Shown piece by piece: positions 11,864 through 19,578 of a stretch of DNA of 35,213 bases. How positions within the stretch are numbered: the first letter of the stretch is position 1; every line of letters begins with the position of its first letter. The notes below the pieces were generated by a model. It worked only from the letters and a program-made list of their open reading frames with translations. It was not told the DNA's origin and did no database searches. The position numbers and the translations under genes are program-made. Source of the DNA: a virus; the IMG/VR virus record IMGVR_UViG_3300035703_000253, positions 1 through 35,213 of that record; one strand, written 5' to 3'.

Positions 11864-12877
11864 ATGATGGATGTTAAAGCCAAGCGACGTCGCGCTGTTC
11901 CAAAAGCGTCTCGACAAGAAAGCCCCCGCGAAGCCGGAGCCCAAGAAAGCGCCGGAGCCGCGCGACCCGAAGCCGCCCTCCCCGCCGAAGGCCGCCTAGT
12001 TCTATCGGAGTACCTGCCAGAGAGCGCCTTCGTGCGCCTCTCTGTGCCGGAGTCGGAAAAGTATTTGCCGTGTAACCCGTCGATTGCCAAAGACGGCAGC
12101 GGTGGACTAAGTTGCTTAGTCCGCACCGTCAACTATGAGCTCGGCGAGGAAGACGGCATTTGGTTCCGTGGAGACTCTGCGCCGAACACGCGCAACTACT
12201 TCATCACACTGGGTCAAGATTTGAGCCAGCAGTCGGTGGCGTGGGTGGACGATTTGATGGTGCGCAACACCCGAACACCAGCCCGGGATGGCCTAGAGGA
12301 TGGGCGGCTCTTTTGGTGGCGCGACGGTTGGTGGTTTACCGCAACCGCCCTGCACCACGGCCCCCGTGTACGCGGCACAATGGCGCTGTGCAAACTAGAT
12401 AAGACCACGGTATCGGGCCTAGAGTTCCTGCACAGCCCGCATGGCCGTGAAATTGAGAAGAACTGGATGCCACTTGCCGAGGGCGATCAGTTGTCGGTGG
12501 TGTACATGCACCACCCGTCGGAGTCTTACGAGTACGCCCCGCAGAAGCGCCGGATATGGATGGGCGGCTTCCCGCCGCTTGCTGGTTGGTCTGGCGGTTC
12601 GCAGTTGATTCCGTTTGAGGGCGCCTACCTTGGCGTCGTCCACCAGCGCCGCAAGCACAAAAATCGGGTGTATTACGTTCACCGACTGGTGCGCTATAAC
12701 GGCAACCTCGAGCCCTTCCACGCTGGCCGTGAGTTTTATTTCCGTGGCGAGCAAATTGAGTTCTGCCCCGGGCTGGTAGAGCATGATGGGTGCCATGTCC
12801 TATCGTTTGGCGTCAAGGATCGTGAGGCTTGGCTAGTTTCTCTTACGGCGAGCCAGGTTGCGGCTCTTCTCAAGTGA
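11864..12877 (+). CDS. Glycosidase-like five-bladed beta-propeller protein
   Basis: About 337 residues if ATG 11864 is used. From about residue 48 on, the sequence looks like the GH130/GH43-type five-bladed propeller seen in mannoside phosphorylases and glycosyltransferase-linked proteins: CNPSIAKDGSGGL, LEDGRLFWWRDGWWF, EKNWMP, then LIPFEGAYLGVVHQ, HRLVRYN and FGVKDREAWLV. Such domains bind or cleave oligosaccharides. The N-terminal 45 residues in this frame are Arg/Ala/Ser-rich and have poor codon use, while another frame (11871-11999) looks better coding there, so the true start or a frameshift is unresolved. It is the last gene of the glycan cassette before the portal. Confidence 0.6.
   Translation: MMDVKAKRRRAVPKASRQESPREAGAQESAGAARPEAALPAEGRLVLSEYLPESAFVRLSVPESEKYLPCNPSIAKDGSGGLSCLVRTVNYELGEEDGIWFRGDSAPNTRNYFITLGQDLSQQSVAWVDDLMVRNTRTPARDGLEDGRLFWWRDGWWFTATALHHGPRVRGTMALCKLDKTTVSGLEFLHSPHGREIEKNWMPLAEGDQLSVVYMHHPSESYEYAPQKRRIWMGGFPPLAGWSGGSQLIPFEGAYLGVVHQRRKHKNRVYYVHRLVRYNGNLEPFHAGREFYFRGEQIEFCPGLVEHDGCHVLSFGVKDREAWLVSLTASQVAALLK
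11871..11999 (+). CDS. Lys/Pro/Ala-rich 42-residue frame overlapping the propeller gene
   Basis: ATG 11871 has the ideal ribosome spacing (GAGGAG 11858-11863, seven bases), and the 42-codon frame gives MLKPSDVALFQKRLDKK followed by a natural-looking Lys/Pro/Ala/Glu linker. Nearly all third positions are G or C, as in the neighbouring genes. The frame stops at TAG 11997-11999, in the -1 relation to the propeller frame. Either it is a separate peptide, or it is the true N-terminus of the propeller protein joined by a -1 shift or a missed base. Confidence 0.45.
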   Translation: MLKPSDVALFQKRLDKKAPAKPEPKKAPEPRDPKPPSPPKAA

Positions 12878-12898
12878 CAATAGATAGACCCCTTTTTT

Positions 12899-12917
12899 CG
12901 GCACGGGTGCCGGTTTT
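12899..12917 (+). terminator. Hairpin with T4 just before the portal start
   Basis: CGGCAC (12899-12904) and GTGCCG (12907-12912) form a six-base-pair stem with a two-base gap, or five pairs around a four-base loop, followed by GTTTT and preceded by CCCCTTTTTT. It resembles a weak rho-independent terminator or attenuator between the glycan cassette and the portal. It lies directly before ATG 12918 and would cover any ribosome site there; ATG 12939 in frame would avoid this. Confidence 0.4.
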
Positions 12918-15173
12918 ATGTATAACCAAGACGGTTCGATGATTGAAAAGTCCGAAGCGGAGATTGGCGCTATTGAGCCAATGTCCGATGAGGAGGTGGA
13001 GTCGTTGGTTGGCGGTGAGCTGACCGACGCAACGTCGTTCATTGACGCCGAACTTTCTCCGGTTCGCGCCCGTGCTATCCAGTATTACCGTGGCGAGCCG
13101 TTTGGCAACGAAGAAGAGGGGCGCTCGCAGGTTGTCAGCACCGATGTGCGCGACACCATCGCTGGCATCATGCCCTCGCTTATGCGCGTCTTCTTTGGTT
13201 CGCGCAAGACGGTGCAGTTCACGCCGCGCAGCGTCGAGGACATCCAAAGCGCAGAGCAGGCGACTGATTACGTCAATTATATTTTCAACAACGACAACAA
13301 CGGCTTCCTAGTCCTGCACAGCGTTTTCAAAGACGCGCTGCGCGGCGCGCTCGGTATTGCCAAGTATGTTTGGGAAGAAAAGGTTGAGATCAAGACCGAG
13401 TATTACACGGGCCTTGATGAGGCTGCGCTGACGCTGCTTTTGAGCGAGCGTGACGTAGTGGGCAGTGCCATTGAGTCGATGGATGATCCGTCGTTCAAGC
13501 CGCCTGTTGACCCGCAGACGCAGCAGCCGCTTGAGTTTGACCCTGCGACGGGTCAGCCTTTTGAGGCGCCGAAGATTTATAACGTAGAACTCAAGCGCGA
13601 GTACAAAGACGGTCGCGTGCGAGTTGAGGCCATTCCGCCGGAAGAGTTTTTGGTGGATCGCCGCGCGCGCTCCGTCGAAGATGCAACGCTTGTAGCGCAT
13701 CGCCGCATGATGCGCGTGTCTGACCTTGTGGCCCTTGGCTACGACGAAGAAGAAGTCAGCGCGCAGATGGGCGTCTATGAACTAGACACCAACGATGAGT
13801 ATTTGGCGCGCAACCCGTATGCCCAGTCTTACGGCCCAGGCGGCACGCAAGACGATAAGCGCGTCCTTTACTGCGAAGCGTACATGCGCATCGACTACGA
13901 CAAGGACGGCATCTCTGAGTTGCGCAAGGTGTGCACCATCGGCCCCGGCTATAAGATGGTGATGAACGAACCATGCTCGCACGCGCCGTTTGCGCTTTTC
14001 TGCCCAGACCCAGAGCCGCACGCGCTGATTGGCATGTCAATCTTTGACATGACCGCAGACTTGCAGCGCATTAAGTCAGCCATCATGCGCAACATGATGG
14101 ACTCGCTCTCCCTTGCCATTCACCCGCGAGTCGGCGTGGTGGAGGGGCAGGCCAACATGGATGACGTGCTGAACACGGAAGTGGGCGGCGTGATTCGTAT
14201 GCGCCAAGCGGGCGCCGTGCAGCCCTTCTCCGTGCCTTTTGTTGGGCAAGCCGCATTCCCCATGCTCGAGTATCTCGACAGTGTGCGTGAGAACCGCACC
14301 GGCATGAGCAAAGCGGCGATGGGCCTCGATGCCAACGCACTACAGAGCACCACACGCGCGGCGGTTGCCGCGACCGTTACGGCTGCGCAGCAGCATCTTG
14401 AGCTGATCGCCCGGATTTTCGCTGAAACCGGGATGCGCGCCCTGTTCAAGGGCATTCTCAAGCTGGTCGTAGAAAATCAAGACCGCCCGCGTGTGGTGCG
14501 CCTCCGCAATCAGTGGGTGCCGATTGACCCACGATCATGGCAGTCGGATATGGACGTTGAGATTGACGTGGCGCTCGGTGGTGGCACCGAAGAGCAGAAA
14601 CTCGGCGTGCTCACCACGATTTCGCAGAAGCAAGAGCAGATCATGCAGCAGATGGGGCCGCAGAATCCGCTCGTCACACCGTCGCAGTATCGCAACACGC
14701 TCGTCAAGATCGCGGAGTTGTCTGGCTTCAAGAACGGCGCAGACTTCTTCCAAGACCCGGCGCAGGTTCCGCCTCCGCCGCCTCCGCCTCCGCCTCCGCC
14801 TGATCCGGCGCAGATTCTCGCAGAAGTCGAGAAGCAGAAGATCATGGCTGATATTCAGAACAAGCAGGCGGAACTGGAACTCAAGCGGCAGTCGATGCTG
14901 CTCGAGGATGACCGCGCGCGCGATAAGCAAGAGGCGGACATCATGCTGCGCGCTTATGAAATTCAGTTGAAGAGCGGAACGGCGGTAGATACGGCGATGA
15001 TTACGGCGATGATGGAGCGTCCGCGTAATGCGACGCCTTCCGTCCAGCAGCCGGTGTTGCCGGAGATCGTGCCGTTCAACCCGCAGCAGATGGCGCCTGA
15101 ACCGGCGCCGCAGGCTCCTCCGATGGCTCCGCAAGGTGCTGCTCCGCAGCAACCGCCTCCGCAGGTAATGTGA
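12918..15173 (+). CDS. Portal protein, P22/Sf6-like
   Basis: A 751-residue portal of the P22-like podovirus group: EEVESLVGGELTDA start, GRSQVVSTDVRDTIAGIMPSL (about residues 68-88), a long wing/stem region with IPPEEFLVDRRARSVEDA, YCEAYMRIDYDKDGISELR, and the HAPFALFCPDPEPHALIG and SKAAMGLDANALQ... segments of the stem and crown. It forms the dodecameric DNA channel at the capsid vertex. The C-terminal 130 residues hold eleven consecutive prolines (from about 14770), then a charged helix and a Pro/Gln-rich tail, likely flexible. Start 12918 or 12939; the second has a free upstream region. It is the first gene of the head module. Confidence 0.85.
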   Translation: MYNQDGSMIEKSEAEIGAIEPMSDEEVESLVGGELTDATSFIDAELSPVRARAIQYYRGEPFGNEEEGRSQVVSTDVRDTIAGIMPSLMRVFFGSRKTVQFTPRSVEDIQSAEQATDYVNYIFNNDNNGFLVLHSVFKDALRGALGIAKYVWEEKVEIKTEYYTGLDEAALTLLLSERDVVGSAIESMDDPSFKPPVDPQTQQPLEFDPATGQPFEAPKIYNVELKREYKDGRVRVEAIPPEEFLVDRRARSVEDATLVAHRRMMRVSDLVALGYDEEEVSAQMGVYELDTNDEYLARNPYAQSYGPGGTQDDKRVLYCEAYMRIDYDKDGISELRKVCTIGPGYKMVMNEPCSHAPFALFCPDPEPHALIGMSIFDMTADLQRIKSAIMRNMMDSLSLAIHPRVGVVEGQANMDDVLNTEVGGVIRMRQAGAVQPFSVPFVGQAAFPMLEYLDSVRENRTGMSKAAMGLDANALQSTTRAAVAATVTAAQQHLELIARIFAETGMRALFKGILKLVVENQDRPRVVRLRNQWVPIDPRSWQSDMDVEIDVALGGGTEEQKLGVLTTISQKQEQIMQQMGPQNPLVTPSQYRNTLVKIAELSGFKNGADFFQDPAQVPPPPPPPPPPPDPAQILAEVEKQKIMADIQNKQAELELKRQSMLLEDDRARDKQEADIMLRAYEIQLKSGTAVDTAMITAMMERPRNATPSVQQPVLPEIVPFNPQQMAPEPAPQAPPMAPQGAAPQQPPPQVM

Positions 15174-15177
15174 TGCC

Positions 15178-16542
15178 ATGGCAGCACCACTTGAGGGAGT
15201 TTTTGTACCACAGCCGCCGAATCCCAACGTGGCGCCTGCGGCATATTCGGCACAGTATCTAAACCAAGCGAACAATCAGCTCAAACTGTATTTGAGTCTG
15301 TTGGCCTCAAATCAGTTTGAAATCGTCAAATTTATTAACAGTCTGACGGACTTAAACTTGCTCAACAAGACGAACTTCGACGCTTTCGGTCGTCTGCGCA
15401 CGTCAACACCGCACACGCTGTTTGACAGCCAGAACCGTTACACCAAAGACCCGCAATTTAGCGAATCGCTTGCGGGATCGGCGACGTGTACCCATTTGGC
15501 GAACGAGTCGTCTGTTGCGATGAACGTGACGACGGCCTCTGGCGATGAGGTGATACGGCAGAGCAAGCGTGTGTTCCCGTACCAGCCTGGCAAGTCGATG
15601 CTCATCATGTGCACGTTTGCCATGGCGGCAGGCGCGACAAACTTGCGGCAGCGGGTTGGGTATTTCAATGCGAATAATGGCATATTTTTGCAGCAGAACA
15701 ACAACGCGCTGTCGCTCATTATTCGAACCTACACGAGTGGCTCTGCAAGCGATGCGAGAGCGGTCGCGCAAGCCGACTGGAATGGCGATAAATTAGACGG
15801 CAGCGGTGCAAGTGGGATCACGCTTGATGTCACCAAGACCCAGATATTCTTCATCGACTTAGAATGGCTGGGTGTTGGCACGGTGCGCTGCGGATTTATT
15901 ATTGACGGCGAGTACATCGTTGCGCACACGTTCAACAATGCCAACTCGCTGTCGTCGGTGTACATGCAGACGGCAATCTTGCCAGTGCGTTACGAAATCA
16001 CCGCGACCGGCACGGTGGCTGCCGCCAAGACGCTCAAGCAAATTTGCTCAACTGTCATCTCTGAGGGCGGGTACGAGCAGAAGTCTGCGCTGACTTGGGC
16101 ACGCCGCACGACGGAATTGACGGGCATTGGAACGTCATTTGTGCCGATTGTGTCAATTCGCATGAAATCTGCGAACCTTGGCGCAGTGGTCATTCCAAAC
16201 GGCTTTTCATTTATGCCGACCTCGGCATCGGACTACTTTGAGATAGCCTTGATTAGGAACGCGACACTTACTGGCGCGTCTTATTCAAGTCTTTCGACGA
16301 ATGTGGAATACGATGTCGCAGCAACCGCGCTCACAGGCGGTGAAATTGTAAAGTCAGACTTCACGTCATCCGGCGTGCTGTCAGGAAACACGATCAACGA
16401 TCCTTCAACGTATAACTTCGACTTGCAGCTCGGCTCCACGATTGCGGGGACGAGCGACGTTTTTACACTCGCAGCGCGAGTGATTACCGGCACCGGAGAC
16501 GGAATCGGTGCGTTGTCTTATTGGGACTTGACCGATCCTTAA
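15178..16542 (+). CDS. Virion structural protein of the FGRLRTS type
   Basis: A 454-residue protein with a helical, Asn/Gln-rich start (about residues 20-65) and then FDAFGRLRTSTPHTLFDSQN (68-87), a segment I recognise from structural proteins of marine and freshwater phages, often labelled fibre, decoration or tail proteins. The rest is beta-rich and Thr/Ser-rich, like a jelly-roll or fibre shaft, with a SYWDLTDP end. It sits four bases behind the portal gene and its ATG is read from GGTAATGTGATGCC. Its exact place in the virion is not known; head fibre or decoration is most likely from its position next to portal and away from the tail genes. Confidence 0.6.
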   Translation: MAAPLEGVFVPQPPNPNVAPAAYSAQYLNQANNQLKLYLSLLASNQFEIVKFINSLTDLNLLNKTNFDAFGRLRTSTPHTLFDSQNRYTKDPQFSESLAGSATCTHLANESSVAMNVTTASGDEVIRQSKRVFPYQPGKSMLIMCTFAMAAGATNLRQRVGYFNANNGIFLQQNNNALSLIIRTYTSGSASDARAVAQADWNGDKLDGSGASGITLDVTKTQIFFIDLEWLGVGTVRCGFIIDGEYIVAHTFNNANSLSSVYMQTAILPVRYEITATGTVAAAKTLKQICSTVISEGGYEQKSALTWARRTTELTGIGTSFVPIVSIRMKSANLGAVVIPNGFSFMPTSASDYFEIALIRNATLTGASYSSLSTNVEYDVAATALTGGEIVKSDFTSSGVLSGNTINDPSTYNFDLQLGSTIAGTSDVFTLAARVITGTGDGIGALSYWDLTDP

Positions 16543-16569
16543 CCATTGACCTGATAGTAGGGTGTTGAA

Positions 16570-18153
16570 ATGAGCAAGATTTTTAAAGGCAAGAGCAGAA
16601 GCAGCCAGCAGGAGCAGGTGTTGCAGCCGCTGCAAGGCTATCAGGGCGACCCGTTTGCTTCGGTAATGGGCGGATATGGGCAGGCTTATGGCGGTGGCGG
16701 GTATAACCCATTTGCCGTAGGCACTGGCGCATACAATCCATTTGCCGGGGGCATGGGGATGGGTATGGGCGGCGGCATGGGCGGCTATAGCGACCCATTC
16801 GGCGCAGGCGGCGGCACTTTCAACCCTTACGGTGGTGGCGGAATGGGCGGCTTCGGCACGTCCTTCGGCGGTGTTGGCGCTGGCGGCATGGGCGACTTCG
16901 GCGGTATGGCTGGTGGCGCTGATCCAAACGTGATGATGGGCCAGTACCTTGGGCAGCAATACTATGGCGGCGGCGCCTTCAATCCGTTTGACCCGTCCGG
17001 CATGGGCGGTATGGGCGGATTCGGCGGCGGTCGTGGCATGGGCGGCGGTCGCGGTATGGGCGGTGGCCGTGGTATGGGTGGCCGTGGTCGCGGCGGCGGG
17101 CAGCAGTTCTCTGGCTTTGACCTTGGCGACTTAGACATTGATGCGATTATCAATAGCCTAAACCCTCAACAGCCAGCACCGCCTCCTGCTCAAGGCGGCG
17201 CACCGAACATCCCAATGGGGCCGACTGGCGGCGCTCAAGGAATGCCTGAAGAAGTGCCGACGGGCGGCGGTCGTCCGTCCTCGCCTTTCTCTGAGCAGAT
17301 ACCGCAGCAGCCTGAAATGATCCCGCCCGCCATTGGGCAAATTCCGCCGATTTCTCTTCCTGGCGGAGCTGCAAGCGGATACATGCCGCAGCCGACTCCG
17401 GCGCCTACGCCTGAAGTTCCTGCTGCGCTTCCGCCTCCGCCCCAACCTCAGCAGGCTATGCCGCAGCCTCTTCCGCAGCCTTTGCCGCCCCCGCCGCAAA
17501 TGCCGCCCCCGCCGCCGCTGCCTCCGCAATTTTCTGCGGCGCCGATTTCGTTGCCGCCCCCGTTCAGGGCGATGCCTGAAGAGTTGGCACAGCGGCCTGT
17601 AATGCGTCCGCAGCCTGAGCCTCAACCGGCCCCTGCGCCAGTTGCTCCGCCTCCGGCGGCTGCTCCTGCGCAGTCTATTCTTGCTCCCAAAGCAGCAAAA
17701 GCGCCTGCTAAAAGGGCTCCTCAGCCCGCGCCGTCTAGGGCGAGAGTAACGGCGACAGGCTCAAAGTCGGTTGCAGCGCCCGCTGCTGCGCCCATCATTC
17801 CGCCGTCGTCAGTTGAGCCGACGCCTCAGCCGTCATCGAGAATCTTGACGCCGTTTCAATCGCAGCAGTTTGCTCCGATTTCTATTGAGATGACGCCGCA
17901 AGCGCCTGCACCTGCACCTGCACCTGCCCCGCAGATGCCGATGCCGTTGCCACCGGCTTCTTTCACGCCGTCGATGCTGCAACAGCCTCCGATGCCGCAA
18001 CTTCCGCCGAATGTGCCGATGATGCCGCCTCCGATGGTTGAAGCGCCGCCGATGTTGCCGCCGGATATTTCCGCTGCGCCAATGAATATGTCAAACTTTG
18101 ATTTGGCAGAATTCCCCGGCGCAAGAGGCAGCCGCAACAGGAGGATAGGATAA
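16570..18153 (+). CDS. Low-complexity Gly-rich/Pro-rich protein
   Basis: A 527-residue protein with almost no conventional globular sequence. After MSKIFKGKSRSSQQEQ comes a Gly/Met/Phe/Tyr-rich region (about residues 30-195) with repeats of YNPFA, FNPYGGGG, FNPFDPSG and RGMGGG, then a Pro/Gln/Ala-rich half (200-505) with many PPP, APAPAP and QPMP units, and a short normal end. The first half resembles RGG/FG-type disordered regions. The N-terminus is like that of the protein at 28895 (MSNLFKSKSQQ). It lies in the head module, with a TAATG overlap to the next gene. I know no homologue; roles such as scaffold-like internal protein or head-inner filling are only guesses. Confidence 0.65.
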   Translation: MSKIFKGKSRSSQQEQVLQPLQGYQGDPFASVMGGYGQAYGGGGYNPFAVGTGAYNPFAGGMGMGMGGGMGGYSDPFGAGGGTFNPYGGGGMGGFGTSFGGVGAGGMGDFGGMAGGADPNVMMGQYLGQQYYGGGAFNPFDPSGMGGMGGFGGGRGMGGGRGMGGGRGMGGRGRGGGQQFSGFDLGDLDIDAIINSLNPQQPAPPPAQGGAPNIPMGPTGGAQGMPEEVPTGGGRPSSPFSEQIPQQPEMIPPAIGQIPPISLPGGAASGYMPQPTPAPTPEVPAALPPPPQPQQAMPQPLPQPLPPPPQMPPPPPLPPQFSAAPISLPPPFRAMPEELAQRPVMRPQPEPQPAPAPVAPPPAAAPAQSILAPKAAKAPAKRAPQPAPSRARVTATGSKSVAAPAAAPIIPPSSVEPTPQPSSRILTPFQSQQFAPISIEMTPQAPAPAPAPAPQMPMPLPPASFTPSMLQQPPMPQLPPNVPMMPPPMVEAPPMLPPDISAAPMNMSNFDLAEFPGARGSRNRRIG

Positions 18154-18302
18154 TGAAGCAAGGTCTTTACGCAAACATTTGGGCCAAGCGTGAGCGCATC
18201 GCAGCCGGTAGCGGCGAGAAGATGCGCAAGCCTGGCGCGAAAGGCGCGCCGTCTGCCAAGGCTTTTAAGGCAGCGGCGAAGACTGCGAAAAAACGAAAAT
18301 GA
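18153..18302 (+). CDS. Small basic protein, 49 residues
   Basis: The peptide starts MKQGLYANIWAKRERIAAGS and continues as a Lys/Ala/Gly-rich chain ending AKTAKKRK. The start overlaps the upstream stop (TAATG) and its stop overlaps the next ATG. A very similar pattern (GLYANI-x-AKR-x-RIAAGSGEKMRKPG) recurs in environmental phages beside head genes. Net charge is strongly positive, consistent with nucleic-acid contact or with charge balance in the capsid. Function unknown. Confidence 0.6.
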   Translation: MKQGLYANIWAKRERIAAGSGEKMRKPGAKGAPSAKAFKAAAKTAKKRK

Positions 18303-18763
18303 AATGCCCTGAAGCGACATACGACATCAAGGTAAACCTGAAGAACCGTAATTGGGCCTTCAAGAACGTGGGCTATGGGCCTGCGAATCCTGACGAGCCT
18401 AATGACGAGTTCTGGCAAGATCGTGCCGACGAGTGGAATACTGACGTTGACCAAGCCAAGACGATGCGCTGTGGCAACTGTGCTGCGTTTATCCAGACGC
18501 CGCAGATGATTAAGTGCATTGAGGACGGCATTGAGGCGAGCGAGGAAGGCCCAGAGCACGAAAGTTATGCCGATGATGTCGTAGATGCCGCAGACCTTGG
18601 GTATTGCGAGCTATTCCACTTCAAGTGCGCCGCTGCGCGTACTTGCTCGGCTTGGCTCAAAGGTGGCCCGATCACACGCGACATGACCGACAAGCAGAAG
18701 AACATGCTTGCCATGGCGCAGATGGAATATGGCACCGAGGAAGAAGACGAGGACGAAGAGTGA
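18299..18763 (+). CDS. Cys-rich protein with HiPIP-like cysteine spacing
   Basis: A 154-residue acidic protein. Its cysteines lie at 58 and 61 (RCGNCAAF), 73, 103, 110 and 116; C103-x12-C116 with GYC and CSAW closely follow the last two cluster ligands and the tryptophan of high-potential iron-sulfur proteins, and C58-x2-C61 follows the first two. A 40-residue insert with Glu/Asp (74-100) lies between. It could therefore bind a 4Fe-4S cluster or, more simply, zinc. The tail is almost wholly Asp/Glu. It is placed in a cassette of small proteins between the portal module and the scaffold. I know related phage proteins of this kind but not their role. Confidence 0.6.
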   Translation: MKCPEATYDIKVNLKNRNWAFKNVGYGPANPDEPNDEFWQDRADEWNTDVDQAKTMRCGNCAAFIQTPQMIKCIEDGIEASEEGPEHESYADDVVDAADLGYCELFHFKCAAARTCSAWLKGGPITRDMTDKQKNMLAMAQMEYGTEEEDEDEE

Positions 18764-19083
18764 AGTCCCCGGCATGGCAGCGCGCCGAAGGTAAGAGCAA
18801 GTCTGGCGGCCTTAACGCCAAAGGACGCGCGTCGTATAAGGCGCAGACTGGCGGTACGTTAAAGCCACCCGTCAAGGGCGAGGCTAAGACGCCAGAGCAG
18901 TTGCGCCGGAAGGGGTCGTTTCTGACGCGCATGGGGTCAATGCCGGGATTGCTATTTGACGAGCAAGGCGATAAAACACGCCTTAAATTATCGCTAGAGG
19001 CGTGGGGCCATAAGGGCGACAAAGCAAGCGCCGTGGCTAAAGGCCGAAGGCTTTTGAAGCAATACAAGTCGAGGAAAGACTAA
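18760..19083 (+). CDS. DUF6321-like small protein
   Basis: A 107-residue basic protein starting at GTG 18760 (GTGA overlap). The N-terminus AWQRAEGKSKSGGLNAKGRA and the following LKPPVKGE match the widely distributed DUF6321 family, whose typical form is W-x-R-x-EGK-x-x-SGGLNAKGRAS followed by LKPPV. A longer C-terminal part (RKGSFLTRMGSMPGLLFDE, then a Lys-rich helix) is also present. No enzyme motif is visible. Members occur near head and packaging genes in phages, but no function is known to me. Confidence 0.7.
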   Translation: MKSPAWQRAEGKSKSGGLNAKGRASYKAQTGGTLKPPVKGEAKTPEQLRRKGSFLTRMGSMPGLLFDEQGDKTRLKLSLEAWGHKGDKASAVAKGRRLLKQYKSRKD

Positions 19084-19286
19084 TGCCCAGCAAATCAACC
19101 AAGCAGGCTCGTTTCATGGCGATGCTTGCGCACAATCCTAAGATGGCGAAAGAGGCCAAAGTGCCGATGAAAGTCGCCAAGGATTTCGTCAAGGCTGACC
19201 AGAAGAGCGGAATGCTCAAAAAGGCGATGGGCAAGAAGTCCATGCGCTATGCGAAGGGTAAGCCGAAAGGCGGCCTTCTCGCTTGA
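19083..19286 (+). CDS. DUF3008-like small basic protein
   Basis: A 67-residue protein with the family start MPSKSTKQARFMAMLAHNP, VPMKVAKDFVKAD in the middle and a Lys/Gly-rich end. The family (MPSKS-x-x-Q-x-FM...AHNP...VAK-x-F-x-KAD) is common in phages and proteobacteria; function unknown. It begins on the last base of the previous stop (TAATG). Confidence 0.75.
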   Translation: MPSKSTKQARFMAMLAHNPKMAKEAKVPMKVAKDFVKADQKSGMLKKAMGKKSMRYAKGKPKGGLLA

Positions 19287-19552
19287 GCGAGCGCAACCCC
19301 TACATCGACGCCCGTAAGGGGCAAGAAGCCAAAGACCTCCTAGAGAACCCAATCCTCGTGGAGGCTTTTGCCGTCTTGGAGGGCGAATACCTCAAGGCGT
19401 GGCGGCAGAGTAAGCCCGCCGACCAAGAAGAGCGCGAGCGGCTATGGCTTGCCGTGTGCCTTCTTGAGGAAATCCAGCGCCATCTGCGGATCGTGGTTGA
19501 GAACGGCACGATGGCAAAGCGGGATATAGACAAACTAAGCGGTAGGAAATAA
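19283..19552 (+). CDS. Helical phage protein upstream of the scaffold
   Basis: An 89-residue helical protein. It begins at TTG 19283 overlapping the TGA of the preceding gene (TTGA), read from a weak AAAGGCGG site. The middle carries LENPILVEAFAVLEGEYLKAWR and RERLWLAVCLLEEIQRHL, a two-helix pattern I have seen in small genes before scaffold and capsid genes of podoviruses. It ends DIDKLSGRK. Possible head-assembly accessory; function not known. Confidence 0.6.
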   Translation: MSERNPYIDARKGQEAKDLLENPILVEAFAVLEGEYLKAWRQSKPADQEERERLWLAVCLLEEIQRHLRIVVENGTMAKRDIDKLSGRK

Positions 19553-19578
19553 CCGCTTGAATACCGCACAATAGAAGT

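Noticed and set aside
14535-15275. 246-codon open frame on the minus strand
   Set aside because: Antisense to the Pro/Gln-rich portal tail; its Arg runs are the complement of proline codons.
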